Shown: piece by piece, positions 35,701 through 46,162 of the stretch
How positions within the stretch are numbered: position 1 is the stretch's first letter
How the letters are laid out: each line of letters starts with the position of its first letter
Origin: Paracentrotus lividus
Lineage: Eukaryota; Echinodermata; Echinoidea; Camarodonta; Echinidae
DNA: 64,000 nt
Assembly: GCA_940671915.1 (NCBI GenBank)
Contig: CALNVZ010003434.1
Span: 695,373 to 759,372, forward strand
Reading direction: 5' to 3'
Translations under genes and position numbers: made by a program
Notes under the pieces: model-generated
Databases searched by the model: none
Told to the model about the DNA's origin: nothing
What the model saw: only the letters and a program-made list of their open reading frames with translations

Positions 35701-36687
35701 TTTTACAGAGATTGCTTGAGATTTGTGCAGCAGAGAATGTTGATAACTCTGAGGACGGTTTAGAAGCTATTATCTACACATCACAGGGTGACATGAGACA
35801 AGTAAGTTTACCCATTATTAGACCATTCTAGGGCAAAGGTCATTACAGTCCTTCCACGGATATCTTTGATGAGTCCTCATTTTTAAAAAGTGAAATCAGG
35901 AATTTGAAATGGATTTTTGGCAGTGATTGTAGGACTTACAATGTGAACTGTGTCTGTTTATACAAAGATGTGTATGTTTTTGGTAACAGGCATAATGCTG
36001 TTCGTGAAGGTGGAGCTGTGTCAAAGGGACTTTTCATTTTTTTCTGCTTTTTATGTGAAACTCCACTCACAGGCCCAAAGGCTTCATGGTATAGCATTGA
36101 TTCTCCTATCAGTTCCCTTTGAAAGTACTTACATTTGGATCCCCTGTTATGTCTTGATTTCATCGTAGTCAGGAAAAATAGAATTAATTCGTATGTGATG
36201 TATTTTATTTATTTACAGGCTATCAATAACCTACAGTCAACATATGCAGGATTTGGATCAATCACTAGTGAAAATGTCTTCAAGGTAAAATGATATTAGA
36301 ATAAATTGTTGGTCATATGACCATGAAATAATATGATAATAAGCTACAAGATACAAGATACAAGATAATTTATTCGGTCCAAATCGTGGAAATTTGCCTT
36401 CCACCGGCTTACATAAATCAACATTACAGTACAATATGGAAAATGATATACATAAACAAAAGTTGGTAATACATGTTTTGACAAGACGTAACTCGGATAG
36501 GGATTCACTTGAACTTAAAGCTGTATTAAATGTGTAATTATATAATGATATTAATATTCCTCTTCTCCTTCTTCATTTTTTTTTCCTCCAATACCTGACA
36601 TACAAAAAAATCCTAAGAAACTGCAAACTTATGTAATATTATTTTTATTTGCATCATATACTTGATTATAATTATAAATACAAATCA

Positions 36688-36723
<36 letters not shown>

Positions 36724-39700
36724 CATTATTATTATTATTATTATTGTATTATCATTGAAGATATCGTTAATAATAATATTGTACATAATCATCACATAAT
36801 TGCTATAATAGAACAATGTTTATATTATCAAGAAATATCTAAAAACAATTCTGCATGATTTCGATATTGTAGGTATATATATTGTTATACATTTCATTAT
36901 TATTATAGGTATATATCATAGTTATGCATCACTTGTTGTGATCACTTCATTTAAGTAGAAGTTATGAGTATCATATCGTATCATTGTTATATCACATCAT
37001 CTTCTGACACGTTGGTTGAACATGTGTATGGAGTTGGGCACAAACAATTGCCGGAATCGAGTACGGTTTGTATGTGGGGCACGCAGTCTGATTCCAGAAC
37101 GATTGAATGAGAAGTATTGGTTGAATTTCAATTCAATTCAATTAAAATTTATTTCGTCCATAACATAATGCAATACAAAATAGAAATTTGACATGGGATT
37201 TTCATATACAATACAGCTAAATAACAACATCAAAAGGTTTTAAAAATTGGTACATTAATAACTTAATGAATACATACATAGATACAAGTCAACATAGAAA
37301 TATCAAGCGAAAAGAATAGACAGGAAGAAAAGAGAGAGAGAAAGTAAATAAGAGTAGATGCGAAAAACAGGAAAAGTAAATTGGCATATATGCTGCAACG
37401 GTAGTGAAAAAAGAAGAGAGAGGTATAAAAAGCATGAATGAATGTGGGGATTCTAGAGTCCCGCATACGCAAACGCGAGCGAGGCCCCTGATCCAGAGAG
37501 TGGAAGCCCTTCACAAGTAGTTATGGCAGCGATGGCGGCCCTCTGAGGCGAGATGCCCGCAGCCCTCCCCGCCCCCAGCTCCAGCTGATAGGCCGAAAGC
37601 ACCAGGCCGAGAATGAATATCTCAAATTAGCCAGTCAGCCGGAACCTGAGGCAAGCAGAGCCCCGAGCATCAAGCGCGAAGACGGCACCATCGCCATCAC
37701 AACCTGTATCCAAAGGCCTCCACTCCCTACATCCAGAGCCCCGCCCAATGCCCTCGCCGTCATGGCTTCAGAAACCCTCAGTATTGCTCGAGTGCACAGT
37801 GGCAGAGGCTCATTAGCAAGATAATGCCAGTGAGCCCCAGCCACTGTGCAAACCAAAACGTTAAACAATGTCAGACCAAGTAGCATGATTATAATTAAGA
37901 ATTCTGTAAAGAGTATACACTATTAAATAATTAGTGTTAAATTCATACGACTGTGAAAGTATGGCATATCGAATATACAATTTTGTTAAAACGCTCTAGA
38001 AAGAATTCACAGTATTATTTGTTGTAAAGTATTGTACAATTTTTAATGACAACAGTTCCCATTACATCAGAGCAAGATCTTGTTTTATATACAAATTAAT
38101 ACCCATAATTATATATATATATATATATATAAGTAACCAGGCTTTAACATATTTTATCATGTAAGAGGAGGAAACACACATTATAATTAATTTCATAGCG
38201 ATATTAAAAGGCTGGACAAATGAGCTGGAATACGGTCAAGTCGTGTGTATCATCTTTAAAATCTTTAAGTTCATACAATTCTCAATAATCAGTAATAGAA
38301 TAAATTCATACGACTGTGAAAGTATTATAAGGGAAATTATATGGAGTATAAAATTGTGTTGGGTCGCTCTATACAGCATTTACAGTATTATAATTTAATA
38401 GGTATTGTACAATTTATAATAACAGTAGTTCCTATTTCATCGGAACAAGTCATTTTTCAATATACAAATACAAATTAATACCGTTATTTTAAGTAGACCG
38501 GGTGTCAAACGTTTATCATGTTTATTTATGTAAGAGAAACACATATTATTAATTAAATTGCAATTTTGAGAGGCTAGACATTATTGAGTGAGAAACAAGA
38601 GAACATACATCAAGAATATATGAGATATACGTTATGAAATTAAAATCGAAAAATTGATCCTTCAGTGCTTCAATGCTTCTGCTGGAAGTATAGGACCTGG
38701 AAAGCGACTTCAGTCGCTATTTAGTTGTTTTTCTTATTGAAGGCCCTAATAGAGGAGGAAATGAAAGACTCTAGAAAACGGCTCGTCCTACATTTTGCAG
38801 ACTGAAGTCGCCTTCCAGATCTCATCCAGCAGAAGCATTGATGAAGGGGGTCGTTCAAGATGTTAGTCACTTTCGTAAGAACTTTAGCGGAGCATACTTC
38901 ATCAAGGCTAATCCTTTCTCCGATTATTTTACCTGCTTGATTATTTTACCTGCTTGATTCAACATCCTTTGGATGTTTGTTTTGTCGCTTTTCCTAAGCC
39001 TAGAGAACCATGCCAGGCAGCCATAGATGATGGCGCTTTCTACGATAGCAGAATAGAAGAGTTTGAGCTCAGATTTTTGGACTCTAAACGATTGGAGCTT
39101 CCTAAGAAAGTGGAGTCTCATGTGCCCTTAGCTAAAACAGCTTTACTCTGTTCTTCTCAGTTTATTCTATTATCTATGATTAGGCCGAGGTATTTGTACT
39201 TAGGAACAATCTCTATATGTGGGTTATGAATGTTAACCGGTCTAGTGCCGGCATCCTGTCGTTTCCTATAATCGAATATCATTTCCTTAGTTTTTGTTTC
39301 GTTTAGTTTCAGATGACTAGAATCACACCATTGGACGAAATTGTCCAGAGTGGTTCTATAGTCGGTTTCGTCATTGTTCGTGATTATTCCTACTATAACA
39401 GTATCATCAGCGTATTTTATAATACTTGAACTTGTGTTTTCACGATCCTCTTGGCAGTCATTGGTGTACAGAATGAACAGGATCGGGGAGAGCACACATC
39501 CCTGAGGAGACCCGGTGCTCGTTGACAACGGACGTGACAGTACACCAGCGACAGTGACCTGCTGAATTCTATCACTGAGGAAATCCTCTATCCACCGTAT
39601 AAGAGTGTGATCAACTCGCATATTTCGAAGCTTCTCAGTTAGCTTCGCTGTAACCATGGTATTGAATGCAGATGAGAAATCAGCAAATGTAGCCTGGGCA

Positions 39701-42700
39701 TACGTGTTTGGCTTATCTGTGTGGCGAAGAATGGAGTGCACGAGGAACAACATTGCATCATCAACTGACTTCTTACTTTGGTATGCGAATTCGCGAACTG
39801 GAATGTGTCCAGCTGTTGTGCTAAAGGGCCCAGGATCCGTTTAGTCATGATACGCTCAAAACACTTCATGACCTGTGACGTCAGGGCAATCGGACGAAAG
39901 TCGTTCGCTTCCTTACGTTCATCTCTTTCAAAACGGCAGAAGAATTCATTCAGCTCATTCGCTTTGTCAAAGGGGTCGGCCACCAAGCGAAAAGGGTCAC
40001 TTTTCCAAGACAGTGGGTGACTAGGGTCTTGCATTATTTTTTCAATCTTGTACATCATTCTCTGTTCGAACAACTCAGTTATAGAAAGCAGGTCGTTTCC
40101 TATCACACGTTGGGCCCTTCGTCTGACACGGTCTAAACGACCGCGATTTTGTTGAGTGGCGTTTCCACAGTAGCACACTATGTTATATGATAGGGTGCTT
40201 TGGATCAGCGCTTGAGAGAAGAGGGTGAGGATTTTAGTATCAACGTGAAGGTTTTTCATCATCCTATGAAAATAGAGTCTTTGAGTCCCCTTCATACTAA
40301 TACCATTGGTATTTACATTCCAGTCCAGTGTATTGCTTACTGTACTCCCGAGGTACTACTCCTTTACCTGTTCAGCCTCCTTGTCATGAAGTATGAGCGA
40401 TACGTGCTCCTCGGCTTTCCTTCGAAAATCAAAAACTAGTTCTTTTGTTTTTGCTTCATTTAAGTAAAGGTAGTGTGCATCACACAATTCCGAGAAGGCC
40501 CTTACAGTTTGCACATAATCATTTGTTTTCTCATCTGCGAAAGATTCCCGTAATTACCATATCATCTGCATACTTGATGATAGTACATGTTTTGCTGTCA
40601 CTAATAAATTGGCTAGTATATAGGGCGAACAGGGCTGGTGATATTACGCAGCCTTAAATAAATATTTGTGTGTTCTTAAAACAGTGCCTACCTCAATAGT
40701 GGCTTTTAAATACCCCTCAAATAGACATCCATAATATTTGAACTGATTCTAATCTTTGTTACTATGGTCGTAGGTCTGTGATGAACCCCACACCCTGCTA
40801 ATCAAGTTCATGCTGGACCACTGCTTAGACTAGGGCTAGAAAATGCATATGAAATATCAGTAAAATTTGAATATTTCAATCAGATTCTTATACAAAACAC
40901 AGCGAATACCCCACGTCTTTATAGGTGTATGATGAACGCCATCACCACTGTGGAAAGGGCAACATAGACAACACCCATTAAATAAACATTTGTTACATGT
41001 TCATAATTTGAACTGATTATTATCTGCAATTCTGCTGTTCTCCTCGCTTCTCTATCTAGGTCTGTGACGAGCCCCATCCCCAGCTAATCAAATCCATGTT
41101 GGACCACTGTGTGCAGGGTGACATTGACAAAGCCTATGAGATCATGCATCATATGTATCACATGGGATACTCGGCTGATGACATCATTACTAACGTCTTC
41201 CGCTCGTGTAAGACACATCAGATGGCTGAGTACATCAAGCTAGAATTTATCAAGGTGAGAAGATAGTACGGTCCACTGCTGTTATAATAGTGAGCTTTCG
41301 CAAATCAATTGCGGACAGGTTCTAGGACGAATAGAGATCAGATCAGAATATGCACATGCTCATTTTGCAATTGCTTGTCCGTGCTTCAAATTCAAGAACG
41401 GTTCTTGGCCAATTTCACGTTCTTGATTTTAGCAACGGTAAGAAGTAGCTCAGCCTATCAGCGTGTTTTGTCGGTGACGCGCTATACGCGTTTGTGGATA
41501 AGTTATACGCGGTAAGCTTTAAGAACTGCGCACCTTTTATTGTGACATATATCAGTTCAACAATGACAATTGCCAAGCCTTTGTTACATGATGCAAACCT
41601 TTCGTTCTTGAATGTGCGAAACAGAAGATTAGGAGGACCATGGACAAGTTCAACTACGGTCAAATATTATCGTTCTTCGTCCTAGAGTGAGTCCGCGATT
41701 GATTTGCGAAAGCTCCCTAATAAAGGATTTTGGGACCAAGTCAACATTCATACTGATCACAGAGACAGATATGAAGAGTTTCCTTCCAAAAGGGACTAAA
41801 TCCACTTTTGTAACTTTATAATAAACGGTATTTCTTTGCAAGATATTGTACAGGCGTCTATGGAACATTGGAATTAAAAGTTGCAATTTCTGAAAGTTGC
41901 AATCAAAATTTAGGGAAGTACTTTTGTTGAAAGTCAGAAGTGAACAATGGTGTGATATTAATAACTCAATTTTCATCAAAAGTGGATTTAGCCCCTTTTG
42001 AAATGAAACTCTTTATATGTGCACATGTTTGATATTGGGACTGGAAAACTGTATTGTTATAAAGAAATCTTCTATCTCTCTAATAAACTTCCACTCTGGA
42101 TCTAACATTATACCTTACCCTTATTCTAACTATTAATCTCATCTGAAACTTGGTCATAACCCAAGCCCTAACCCTATATCATTGAACAAAATGAAGTCTG
42201 AAGTAAATGTAGCAAGAACAAATATTGGATCCCTGTCATTAAAAAAGAAAGTGTTGTTGATTAGTGTTGAAGCACTCAATTCTCGATGCCTGCTAAGGTT
42301 ATGGGTTCAAGACCTTGGTAAAGCATGAATTCCCTAAATTTAATCTTAAAACACAATCTTCCCTATTGAAGTAGCTAAAGAGCTGGTATGGTATTTCTCA
42401 AACCTCCCCTCTGACAATAGAAAACAAGTGACATATCAACAAAATTTGAACTAACACTGTTTTCATACTTTCCCTATTGTGCTCTTCTTCTCAACCAAAT
42501 TTTACACATAAATTAATCAAATGCCTCTAATTTGTATTTATAGAAATACATGTTTTCAGTCCTTACAACATTACAAGCATGTGGAAATCAATTCTCTTTT
42601 CAATTCTTTAACAAGCCTGCTTATTTCAGATTTTTTTATTTGTCTTGGGAGAAATTGGTTTTGGTTAATAAAGAGACAATGTGAGCATTTAAATGTCTTT

Positions 42701-42870
42701 GATATGAAATATTCAACAAATACATGTATTATATTGGTTTGTACATTTTTTTATAGGAAATTGGTTTGACTCACATGAGAATCGCAGAGGGAGTGAACTC
42801 CATTCTCCAACTCTCCGGACTCTTAGCAAGAATGTGCCAGAAGACGGCTGTTCCCTCGGACAAAGCTTGA
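20892..42870 (+). CDS. RFC2: Replication factor C subunit 2 (clamp-loader ATPase), complete
   Basis: Nine exons: 20892-20986, 27292-27403, 28112-28218, 34019-34120, 35300-35465, 35709-35801, 36219-36284, 41060-41254 and 42757-42870. They sum to 1050 nt and give 349 aa plus stop, close to the ~354 aa of vertebrate RFC2. All introns are GT-AG and all phases close. Motifs: RFC box WVEKYRP (32-38), Walker A GPPGTGKT (70-77), Walker B DEAD (135-138), sensor/arginine-finger SRC (177-179), then the C-terminal collar ending [10 protein letters not shown]. In the RFC pentamer it helps load PCNA onto primed DNA in the nucleus, and in alternative loaders it serves checkpoint functions. RFC2 is preferred over RFC4/RFC5 because of [20 protein letters not shown] and [20 protein letters not shown]. 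An E2F-type site lies just upstream. Introns are loaded with transposons. Confidence 0.97.
21219..21244. repeat. (GA)n microsatellite
   Basis: About thirteen GA units inside a longer purine-rich tract (21120-21400). Confidence 0.9.
21403..24793. repeat. 3.4 kb hairpin-forming inverted repeat
   Basis: The left boundary reads TAGTAGAGGACCACCGTG and the right boundary its complement (24776-24793). Left arm about 21403-22310; right arm about 23935-24793. A second, more diverged unit (about 23300-23935) on the right also matches the left arm, so the right side is a tandem pair. Conserved blocks include GGTCAACGAACTTTCACATG, CCGGCAACTCTCGTAGGGGT and AATTAATTGAGACTA. The unit is related to the tandem unit of the element at 55400-56000. 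Noncoding, in RFC2 intron 1. Confidence 0.8.
22852..23292. mobile_element. MITE in the hairpin loop (AAAGGGATKCAGTA termini)
   Basis: TIRs TTAAAGGGATGCAGTAACAT and, inverted at the right end, CTACTGAATCCCTTTAAGG. The centre (TTGCTTGCTTTACC...AAGATATCAATGATTTCA) is homologous to about 50245-50310, a second diverged copy. Confidence 0.65.
24890..25290. repeat. Minisatellite-like tract
   Basis: Imperfect repeats of about 30 bp such as 'ttaaattaagggg-tgcc-aatttgacct', related in pattern to 8380-8706. Confidence 0.5.
25800..26640. repeat. gcgagcgcgaagtgcgagc array with a 362-bp higher-order unit
   Basis: About seven occurrences of a GCGAGCGCGAAGTGCGAGC-like core followed by GAAAATTTTGNCTTATAAT (about 25837, 25937, 26062, 26210, 26299, 26514, 26605). 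The segments from 25937 and 26299 are collinear for about 340 bp (TGAAGGTAGTGTATTCTAGA, TTTGTTTGAATTCT, GGGATCAGTCAATG), a direct duplication with period 362. Confidence 0.75.
27292..27403 (+). CDS. RFC2: RFC2 exon 2
   Basis: Acceptor TCTTTTTCTAG, donor GTAAGT. Encodes [20 protein letters not shown] and ends VIIA in phase 0. This is the RFC box II and the start of the AAA+ domain. Confidence 0.97.
28112..28218 (+). CDS. RFC2: RFC2 exon 3
   Basis: Encodes the Walker A loop [10 protein letters not shown] directly after the acceptor, then [12 protein letters not shown] and LEMNASNE. Ends in phase 2 before GTAAGC. Confidence 0.97.
28425..28790. repeat. Short-period TAGAC repeat with inverted halves
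   Basis: At least seven ATTAGAC/ACTAGAC motifs at 15-30 bp spacing on the plus strand (28565-28720). The left part carries the complementary form (GTCTAATT, ATCTAATTGCCACTT), so the tract is weakly foldback. Origin unknown. Confidence 0.5.
31130..31255 (+). mobile_element. Possible LINE 3' tail
   Basis: AATAAAATTGAATCTTCACA followed by short GAATCTT repeats, the usual look of CR1/L2-type LINE 3' ends. No reverse transcriptase is visible upstream, so this is tentative. Confidence 0.35.
32767..32794. repeat. (TA)n microsatellite
   Basis: Fourteen TA units. Confidence 0.95.
32993..33453. mobile_element. Nested MITE with CCTTAAAGGTAGT termini
   Basis: The left end CCTTAAAGGTAGTGTCAGCC matches the complement of the right end (GGCTGATACTACCTTTAAGG) with one mismatch. 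Length 461 bp, nested in the 5.1 kb TIR element. The internal minus-strand ORF of 107 codons has no recognisable motif. Confidence 0.7.
34019..34120 (+). CDS. RFC2: RFC2 exon 4
   Basis: Acceptor TTGCATGACAG. Encodes [20 protein letters not shown] and ends at the Walker B motif IIILDEAD. The following Ser codon is split AG|T. Confidence 0.97.
34690..35150 (-). pseudogene. Non-LTR retrotransposon RT C-terminus (CR1/L2-like), in RFC2 intron 4
   Basis: An antisense reading frame of about 140 codons contains [33 protein letters not shown] and [13 protein letters not shown]. This is the typical post-catalytic segment of CR1/Jockey-type reverse transcriptases. It is cut off at both ends and shifts frame near its 3' end; no catalytic YxDD segment remains. 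A dead, 5'-truncated insert. Confidence 0.8.
35300..35465 (+). CDS. RFC2: RFC2 exon 5
   Basis: Encodes [20 protein letters not shown] through [15 protein letters not shown] and ALRY-like [16 protein letters not shown]. Contains the sensor 1 region and the SRC motif. Ends in phase 0. Confidence 0.97.
35709..35801 (+). CDS. RFC2: RFC2 exon 6
   Basis: 31 codons encoding [20 protein letters not shown] and [11 protein letters not shown], the lid subdomain with sensor 2 (GDMRQ). Phase 0 at both ends. Confidence 0.97.
36219..36284 (+). CDS. RFC2: RFC2 exon 7
   Basis: 22 codons: [20 protein letters not shown] followed by FK. Phase 0 at both ends. Confidence 0.96.
36335..36440 (-). mobile_element. 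LINE 3' end (antisense)
   Basis: Tandem ACAAGAT units followed by AATTTATTCGGTCC, i.e. a LINE 3' terminus with short tandem tail read on the minus strand. Confidence 0.5.
36690..36746. repeat. (TTA)n microsatellite
   Basis: About eighteen TTA units with one interruption at 36723. Confidence 0.95.
38110..38130. repeat. (TA)n microsatellite
   Basis: About ten TA units. Confidence 0.9.
38664..38848. repeat. Short foldback with 45-50 bp arms
   Basis: CAATGCTTCTGCTGGA and GGAAAGCGACTTCAGTC at the left pair with GACTGAAGTCGCCTTCC and TCCAGCAGAAGCATTG at the right, with a loop of about 80 bp. Confidence 0.8.
38924..40010 (-). pseudogene. Non-LTR retrotransposon reverse transcriptase, copy B
   Basis: Minus-strand fragments of one RT in order: [19 protein letters not shown] (about 39900), [14 protein letters not shown], then [20 protein letters not shown], then the catalytic [35 protein letters not shown] and finally [14 protein letters not shown] and [11 protein letters not shown]. 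It is interrupted by frame changes (near 39750 and 39150) and lacks an endonuclease domain, so it is a dead 5'-truncated copy. The LINE clade looks CR1/L2/Rex-like; the exact clade is not determined. Confidence 0.85.
40010..40660 (-). pseudogene. Non-LTR retrotransposon reverse transcriptase, copy A
   Basis: Minus-strand translation from 40657 gives [16 protein letters not shown] and [14 protein letters not shown], then, after a frame change near 40545, [14 protein letters not shown], then [37 protein letters not shown] and [13 protein letters not shown]. It overlaps copy B in domain content, so it is a second, related copy placed upstream of B on the minus strand. The junction (about 40010) makes an open chimeric frame of 218 codons. 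Dead copy. Confidence 0.8.
40774..40850 (+). pseudogene. Decayed duplicate of RFC2 exon 8 (copy 1)
   Basis: After an intact TCGTAG acceptor, the sequence encodes [17 protein letters not shown], which matches [17 protein letters not shown] of exon 8, then stops at TAG and loses similarity. The intronic flank (TTTGAACTGATT) also matches the flank of the real exon, so the intron end was duplicated with it. Confidence 0.8.
40925..40978 (+). pseudogene. Decayed duplicate of RFC2 exon 8 (copy 2)
   Basis: After TTTATAG the reading is [18 protein letters not shown]. It aligns to VCDEPH...[12 protein letters not shown] of exon 8 with an internal deletion of about ten codons, then reaches a stop. More diverged than copy 1. 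Confidence 0.6.
41060..41254 (+). CDS. RFC2: RFC2 exon 8
   Basis: 65 codons, phase 0 at both ends: [18 protein letters not shown] through [18 protein letters not shown] and [12 protein letters not shown], in the C-terminal collar domain. Confidence 0.97.
42757..42870 (+). CDS. RFC2: RFC2 exon 9 (last)
   Basis: Encodes [20 protein letters not shown], then [17 protein letters not shown] and a TGA stop. Acceptor TTTTTTTATAG. Confidence 0.97.
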   Translation, partial: EIGLTHMRIAEGVNSILQLSGLLARMCQKTAVPSDKA

Positions 42871-44690
42871 ATGCCCCCTCATCGATCACAGGGGCTGTGG
42901 AAGGATTGGCTACAAAAAAAGCTTCTTGATAAAAAGAAAGACTATAATGCTGTAATAAGTAGCATGGAAGAGTCTCCATATGTTGCCTTTTGCCCATTTG
43001 AGGCACCTGAATCATTACGCGTAGGTTGGACACATGAACTATATGGCAGCAATTTAAGAGTTCCTCGACAATGTTCTTTCAATGTATTGGAATAGTTACA
43101 GCTACCACAATACAAGTCACAGAATGTTGGTCAAGTTGTTCATAACTTACAAATGAATTGGTGAAACACCCCTCTGGTACTGACAGTTAAAGGAAATGTG
43201 TGGTGAATATCAGAGGACCATGATGTCATGAATGAAACTATTGTGCTGGAAAAGGATTACATATTATATTGTCTCTTTAAGAGCCAGAAGGTCACTTTAA
43301 ATACTAATATTCTTTTGATAAGAGCTAACAGCCTTCTAGCTTTTATGAGTCAATGTATTATTGAGATTTTTAGGAGGTCTGTATCCGACAAGTCCTGTAT
43401 TATTTGTTAGCATAGTAACAATGCTTCTCAATCAACCAAAATCAAATATAATAGATCTGGAGAGCATTTCATCATCATTTCTTGTCTGACAAGTTGTCAG
43501 ATCTGATATCTTTACTTGATTTTGATTGGCTGAGAAGCATTGCTAATATGGTAACTGTCGGATAAAACAGGATTTGTTGGATAAAACGTCCAACATGTCC
43601 TTTCATAAAACACCCCCAGAATACTTGTCAGACAAGAAATGTTGATGAAATGCTCTCTTGTTACATTGACCTAACCATCCAAAAGAATGTGGCTTTATAT
43701 GTTTTATGGAGACGACCAAACTAGACATTAAAACTCTCGGTTATGAACATCAACCCTGGAATCGACCGTCATTGGCAGAATTCTGGGCAAGAATGTCTAC
43801 CCTTTGTTAAAATTGAATGAAATGGCCTTGTAATACTGCAAGGGGATATTTTGGAGAACCATGATTTTAAAGGTTAAAATCACGTACATGTACTAAGATA
43901 TTTTATAGAGTTTCTGTTTTCTTGTCACTGGGGAAGAATATGTGCTTGGTCATTATTTTATGCCCTTGCACAAAGCTCTGTAGGTGTCATCCTGAGAAAT
44001 GTGGCACAGTGATTTAATCATGGATAAAACAACATTTGAGCCTAAACGTGTGGTTTAGCTTTTAATGGGTATTATTCCAAGACTTCAAAATACGGAATTA
44101 CAAGATGTTAAATCTACTTTGTTACACCATTCATTAAAAAAGTGAATATTCTATTCTCATACAGGCCATATCACATGATAGGTCCATAATGTGCTTTTAG
44201 AAAGCTTAGTATAGGTAATTATCCCAGCTTTAGCTTTAAAAAAGTATGAATTTACACATCAAAATAATGATTTTCAGCTTTTAAGGTACTTACATATGCT
44301 TGTGCAGGTGTGTAGCTCTGATATACTTTATTTGGAACCCACTTTCTACAGCTGGGTCATGTGGGCCAGTGTGGATTAATCAGTCATGCCATTCGATGTT
44401 TGTTGAATGGCATGTCTTGAACCCGTAAATTTATGATCCATAGGCTAGTGGCATGCAGGGATGTGCTTTAGTGGTCTTTTCACTTGACTTGGAATGCAGA
44501 GGTTGTTAGTCGATCCCCGGCAATGTGCTAATATTTCCTTGAGCAAGGCATTTTATCTACATTCCTTCACCCCACCCAGGTGAAATGGGTCGCAAGTAGG
44601 ATGTAAACTCCCTAGTGGAGTGGAGAGTGTGCACTTAAGTGCAGGGCCCTTTTGCATAAAAGATTGTGATCAAATAAAAATCCTCAAAAT
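42871..44690 (+). other. RFC2 3' UTR / downstream flank
   Basis: No coding similarity. The first clear AATAAA is at 44673-44678, just after the SINE; another is at 44914-44919. Which signal is used cannot be told from sequence. ORFs here (e.g. 42871-43095) lack known motifs. Confidence 0.4.
44455..44645 (+). mobile_element. tRNA-derived SINE
   Basis: The tRNA-like head TAGTGGTCTTTTCACTTGAC, GGAATGCAGAGG and TAGTCGATCCCCGG (B-box-like at 44507-44518) is followed by the body CCTTGAGCAAGGCATTTTAT and CACCCAGGTGAAATGGGT. This is the layout of the tRNA-derived SINEs common in marine deuterostomes and molluscs. The A box is decayed. Confidence 0.65.
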
Positions 44691-44989
44691 GCAACTTGAT
44701 GCAATGCATGCCTTCTATTTATGTAAAGTTGCGTGAAAACATCATGTTAAATCCAGAGTTGCGTCAAATCCAAGCTTCATGCAAGAGGGCCATGAATTGT
44801 TATTTAATCCTATGACCAGATATTGATTAAACATTGGTATATTTCACATGAGTATAAAGTAAGTACATCTACCATCATCACTAATAATTTTGTATGGTGA
44901 TATTTTTTTTGTAAATAAATACTTTGAACAAAAAGCAGAAAAAAGTACTTTTTACTTGTTTACCAATTTGATTTATTTGGTGATCATCC

Positions 44990-45014
44990 ATCTCTCTCTC
45001 TCTCTCTCTCTCTC
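44990..45014. repeat. (TC)n microsatellite
   Basis: About twelve TC units. Confidence 0.95.
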
Positions 45015-45564
45015 CCTCCTTTCATCGTCTCTGTCTCATTCTTTTGTAGATTTCAATTACTATCTGTTGTGTAGTAACAATTTTAACCAAACTATGCAAT
45101 CAACTGTTTACAAAGATATTAAAACTTAATTGATGTTTTCTCGACTCCCATTATCACAAGCATGGATAAGATTGCATTATAACAAAGCAATTTCCCCAAA
45201 CCCAAATTCTACCTTGCCTACCAGTACGGTAAGTTAAATCTGTTGGAACTGAAGACAAAGCTTCGACTTCATATAACATTTTGACATTCGGCTAATAAAA
45301 ATTGGTTACAAAAGTAAGATGACTTGAAAAGACATTTGACCTACGAAGGTTGAGTGTAAAAATTGCGTGTGCATGTGTGTATGTGCCATGTGTTCAGATA
45401 TATTTTGTTATGAGTAATTGCCAGTCAAGAGCTCCATTTAAAGGGAGTGGACTGTACTTGAATTCCAGTTTGCATACATATTTGTTGCTATATCTGGCAA
45501 GCCTCAGACAAGCTTTAAGGTTGTTAGTGAACAGGTCTATTGGTCCCTTCAGGAATTCAATAAT

Positions 45565-46005
45565 CTTTAATATTAATAAAATTGGTTTTAAAACATGCAG
45601 AAAAATAAAAGGTTTGAAGAAAATCGACAAAAAAATAACAAAGTTACGAATGTTTCAAGCTTTTAATCTGTGACGTCAAGTGCAAACTGCTCTATGTTTT
45701 GTGTATGTAAATTGTCATTTTTTTTTTCAGAAGAATATTAATTACTTCACCTATGCTGAACTATGTTCATATACAAGCCTCTATAAAAAAAGATCTATTC
45801 CATTATCACTAACCATGAAAAAAGACGAACTTATGAAATTTACATACACAACACATTAAAGAGATGTTCGCACGCGACGTCACAAAATCAAAATTTCAAT
45901 CATTAACTTTGTTATTTTTTTGGTCAATTTTCTTCAAACCTTCTCTCATACTTTTATTTTCTGCATTTTTAAAATCCCACTTAATTCAAGAGTGAACTTG
46001 CCCTT
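45565..46005. mobile_element. Palindromic MITE with CRE-like sites, copy 2
   Basis: Collinear with 6090-6582: ACATGCAGAAAAATAAAAGG, AAGAAAATCGAC, CTGTGACGTCA at about 45669, CGCGACGTCACA at about 45876, and CTGCATTTTTAAAA to AGAGTGAACTTGCCC. More diverged than copy 1. Confidence 0.7.
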
Positions 46006-46138
46006 CAACTTATACACTACAAGACAGCAACACGAAAGAGATTATCGTTCATTTTAAACATTCACTATTTTGCTTCATACTTTTATTAACAGAAAAATTT
46101 GAATATGGATAATACGCATTTACTCTCCTTATATCAAT

Positions 46139-46162
46139 TTTACATACATACATACATACATT
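46139..46162. repeat. (CATA)n microsatellite
   Basis: About five CATA units. Confidence 0.85.

Larger units (their letters stand above)
37125..38923 (-). mobile_element. LINE 3' noncoding region (antisense)
   Basis: The minus-strand 3' end is marked by tandem TTCAA units at 37125-37141, then AATTTATTTCGTCC. About 37440-37880 is GC-rich, unlike its surroundings, and may be another insert. Two direct repeats follow: about 37939-38225 and 38302-38590, period about 363 (AAATTCATACGACTGTGAAA in both). Probably the 3' trailer of the RT copy at 38924-40010, though the boundary is inferred. Confidence 0.45.

Noticed and set aside
37635-37886. 83-codon Leu/Ala/Val-rich minus-strand frame
   Set aside because: GC-rich insert without start context, conserved motif or splice support.
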